From assembly GCA_007118555.1 (NCBI GenBank), contig SKRJ01000384.1:1-9451 (forward strand): 9,451 nucleotides of DNA, given 5' to 3'. The notes under the pieces were generated by a model. The model did no database searches, was not told the DNA's origin, and saw only the letters and a list, made by a program, of their open reading frames with translations. Shown one piece after another: positions 8,855 through 9,451 of the stretch. A program made the translations under genes and the position numbers. Numbering within the stretch: the first letter of the stretch is position 1; every line of letters starts with the position of its first letter. Source of the stretch: Anaerolineae bacterium. Lineage in GTDB: Bacteria > Chloroflexota > Anaerolineae > UBA1429.

Positions 8855-9325
8855 ATGCAAGAGTCCGCCCAAGGAGTCGTGACCGAGGCAGGCAGCCTGT
8901 TTGCGGTCAAGTACCACTGCTCGGAAGCTATCGTGATCGCGGTCGGCAACGCCTATATGGACCCGCTGCCCGAGGTCCTGATCCGAACCAGTTGCGCCTT
9001 TGGCGGCGGCCTGGGCGGCGGTCGCGAGGAGCTGTGCGGCCTGCTGAGCGGCGCGGCCATCGTGCTGGGCGCCCTCTGGGGACGCACCACCAACGAAGAG
9101 GACGACAAGTGGCTGTACGAGGTGATCTGTGATTACCGCGACCGGTTCATCGCCGCGTTCGGCGAGACGCCCTGCCGCCCGCTGCGCGATCGCTACCAGG
9201 CGGAGCACGGGGGTTGCGGCCCGCTGGTCGAGGATGCCACCCGCATGCTGATCGAGCTGATCGAGGAGACGGCCGACCGCCTGCCCGACAAGGCCGACAG
9301 GCTGGCCCGACGCATCGAGGCCTAG
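8855..9325 (+). CDS. C_GCAxxG_C_C-family small cysteine protein
   Basis: The 156-residue protein shows the spaced cysteine pattern of the C_GCAxxG_C_C family: C22 in YHCSEA, C47 in SCAFGGGLGGG, C61 in ELCGLLSGA, C107 in ETPCRPL, and a further C121 in GGCGPL. Glycine-rich 50-56 and the helix GLLSGAAIVLGALWGR also fit. The family is thought to be redox- or metal-linked, often near oxidoreductases, but no reaction is established as far as I know. No signal peptide is seen; the hydrophobic stretch at 62-76 is short and conserved in the family, so a cytoplasmic location is likely. The start lies nine bases after galK and its Shine-Dalgarno AGGAG overlaps the galK stop (TAGGAG), so it is co-transcribed and perhaps coupled. 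Why it follows a galactokinase is unclear. Confidence 0.85.
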   Translation: MQESAQGVVTEAGSLFAVKYHCSEAIVIAVGNAYMDPLPEVLIRTSCAFGGGLGGGREELCGLLSGAAIVLGALWGRTTNEEDDKWLYEVICDYRDRFIAAFGETPCRPLRDRYQAEHGGCGPLVEDATRMLIELIEETADRLPDKADRLARRIEA

Positions 9326-9370
9326 GCGCACCACTCACCGCTCAAGGCGATCATCCAAGGAGCAGAATCC

Positions 9371-9451
9371 ATGAATCAGCGTGTAGAGCGTCTCATCCAG
9401 GTGCTGGGAGAACAGGGGCTTGAGGGCATCCTGATCGCGAGCCCGGAGAAC
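9371..9451 (+). CDS. Start of a creatinase/prolidase-type (M24B) peptidase, cut by right edge
   Basis: Only the first 27 codons are present. The opening, MNQRVERLIQVLGEQGLEGI followed by LIASPEN, is the typical start of the creatinase N-terminal domain of Xaa-Pro dipeptidases and aminopeptidase P relatives, where a helix is followed by a strand and an xxPEN/xxNxxN turn. AAGGAG lies eight bases before the ATG, and the gene follows the cysteine protein by 45 bases, so it probably belongs to the galK unit. The metal-binding catalytic domain would lie beyond the window; the call rests on a short motif. Confidence 0.7.
   Translation, partial: MNQRVERLIQVLGEQGLEGILIASPEN

Overview
The window is high-GC bacterial DNA with tightly packed genes, good Shine-Dalgarno sequences and recognisable sigma70/sigmaA-type promoters. 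Nothing fixes the taxon. The mix of a long galactokinase, an AraM-like dehydrogenase, an enolase-superfamily sugar-acid dehydratase and a B12-type radical SAM protein would suit a free-living heterotroph such as a Chloroflexota-type bacterium, but that is only an impression. Eight genes are supported, six complete and two cut by the window edges (a radical SAM protein on the left, a peptidase on the right). They fall into three apparent transcription units.

Unit A (positions 1 to about 5000, minus strand) starts at an extended -10 promoter near 4972-5001. It runs in this order: nucleotide-sugar dehydrogenase (WbpA/TviB type), left-handed beta-helix acyltransferase, membrane-anchored family 2 glycosyltransferase, B12-binding radical SAM enzyme. 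The genes overlap or nearly abut: 29 bases, then a 27-base gap, then an ATGA overlap. The set reads as a cell-surface glycan or glycolipid pathway: make an acidic nucleotide sugar, acylate something, transfer a sugar to a lipid carrier, and carry out a radical modification.

Unit B (5081-7406, minus strand) is an iron-containing/glycerol-1-phosphate-dehydrogenase-like (AraM-like) oxidoreductase followed after 31 bases by a galactonate-dehydratase-like enolase-superfamily enzyme. Unit C (7440 to the right edge, plus strand) is divergent from B and encodes galactokinase, a small C_GCAxxG_C_C-family cysteine protein, and the start of a creatinase/prolidase-type M24 peptidase. B and C share a 158-base divergent promoter region and together look like a small sugar and sugar-acid utilisation locus. 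No transporter or regulator lies inside the window.

The only non-coding stretches of note are 4899-5080 (182 bases) and 7344-7501 (158 bases); both carry promoters. No tRNA, rRNA, CRISPR array, insertion sequence or long repeat was seen. Long open frames opposite most of these genes are GC-driven shadows.
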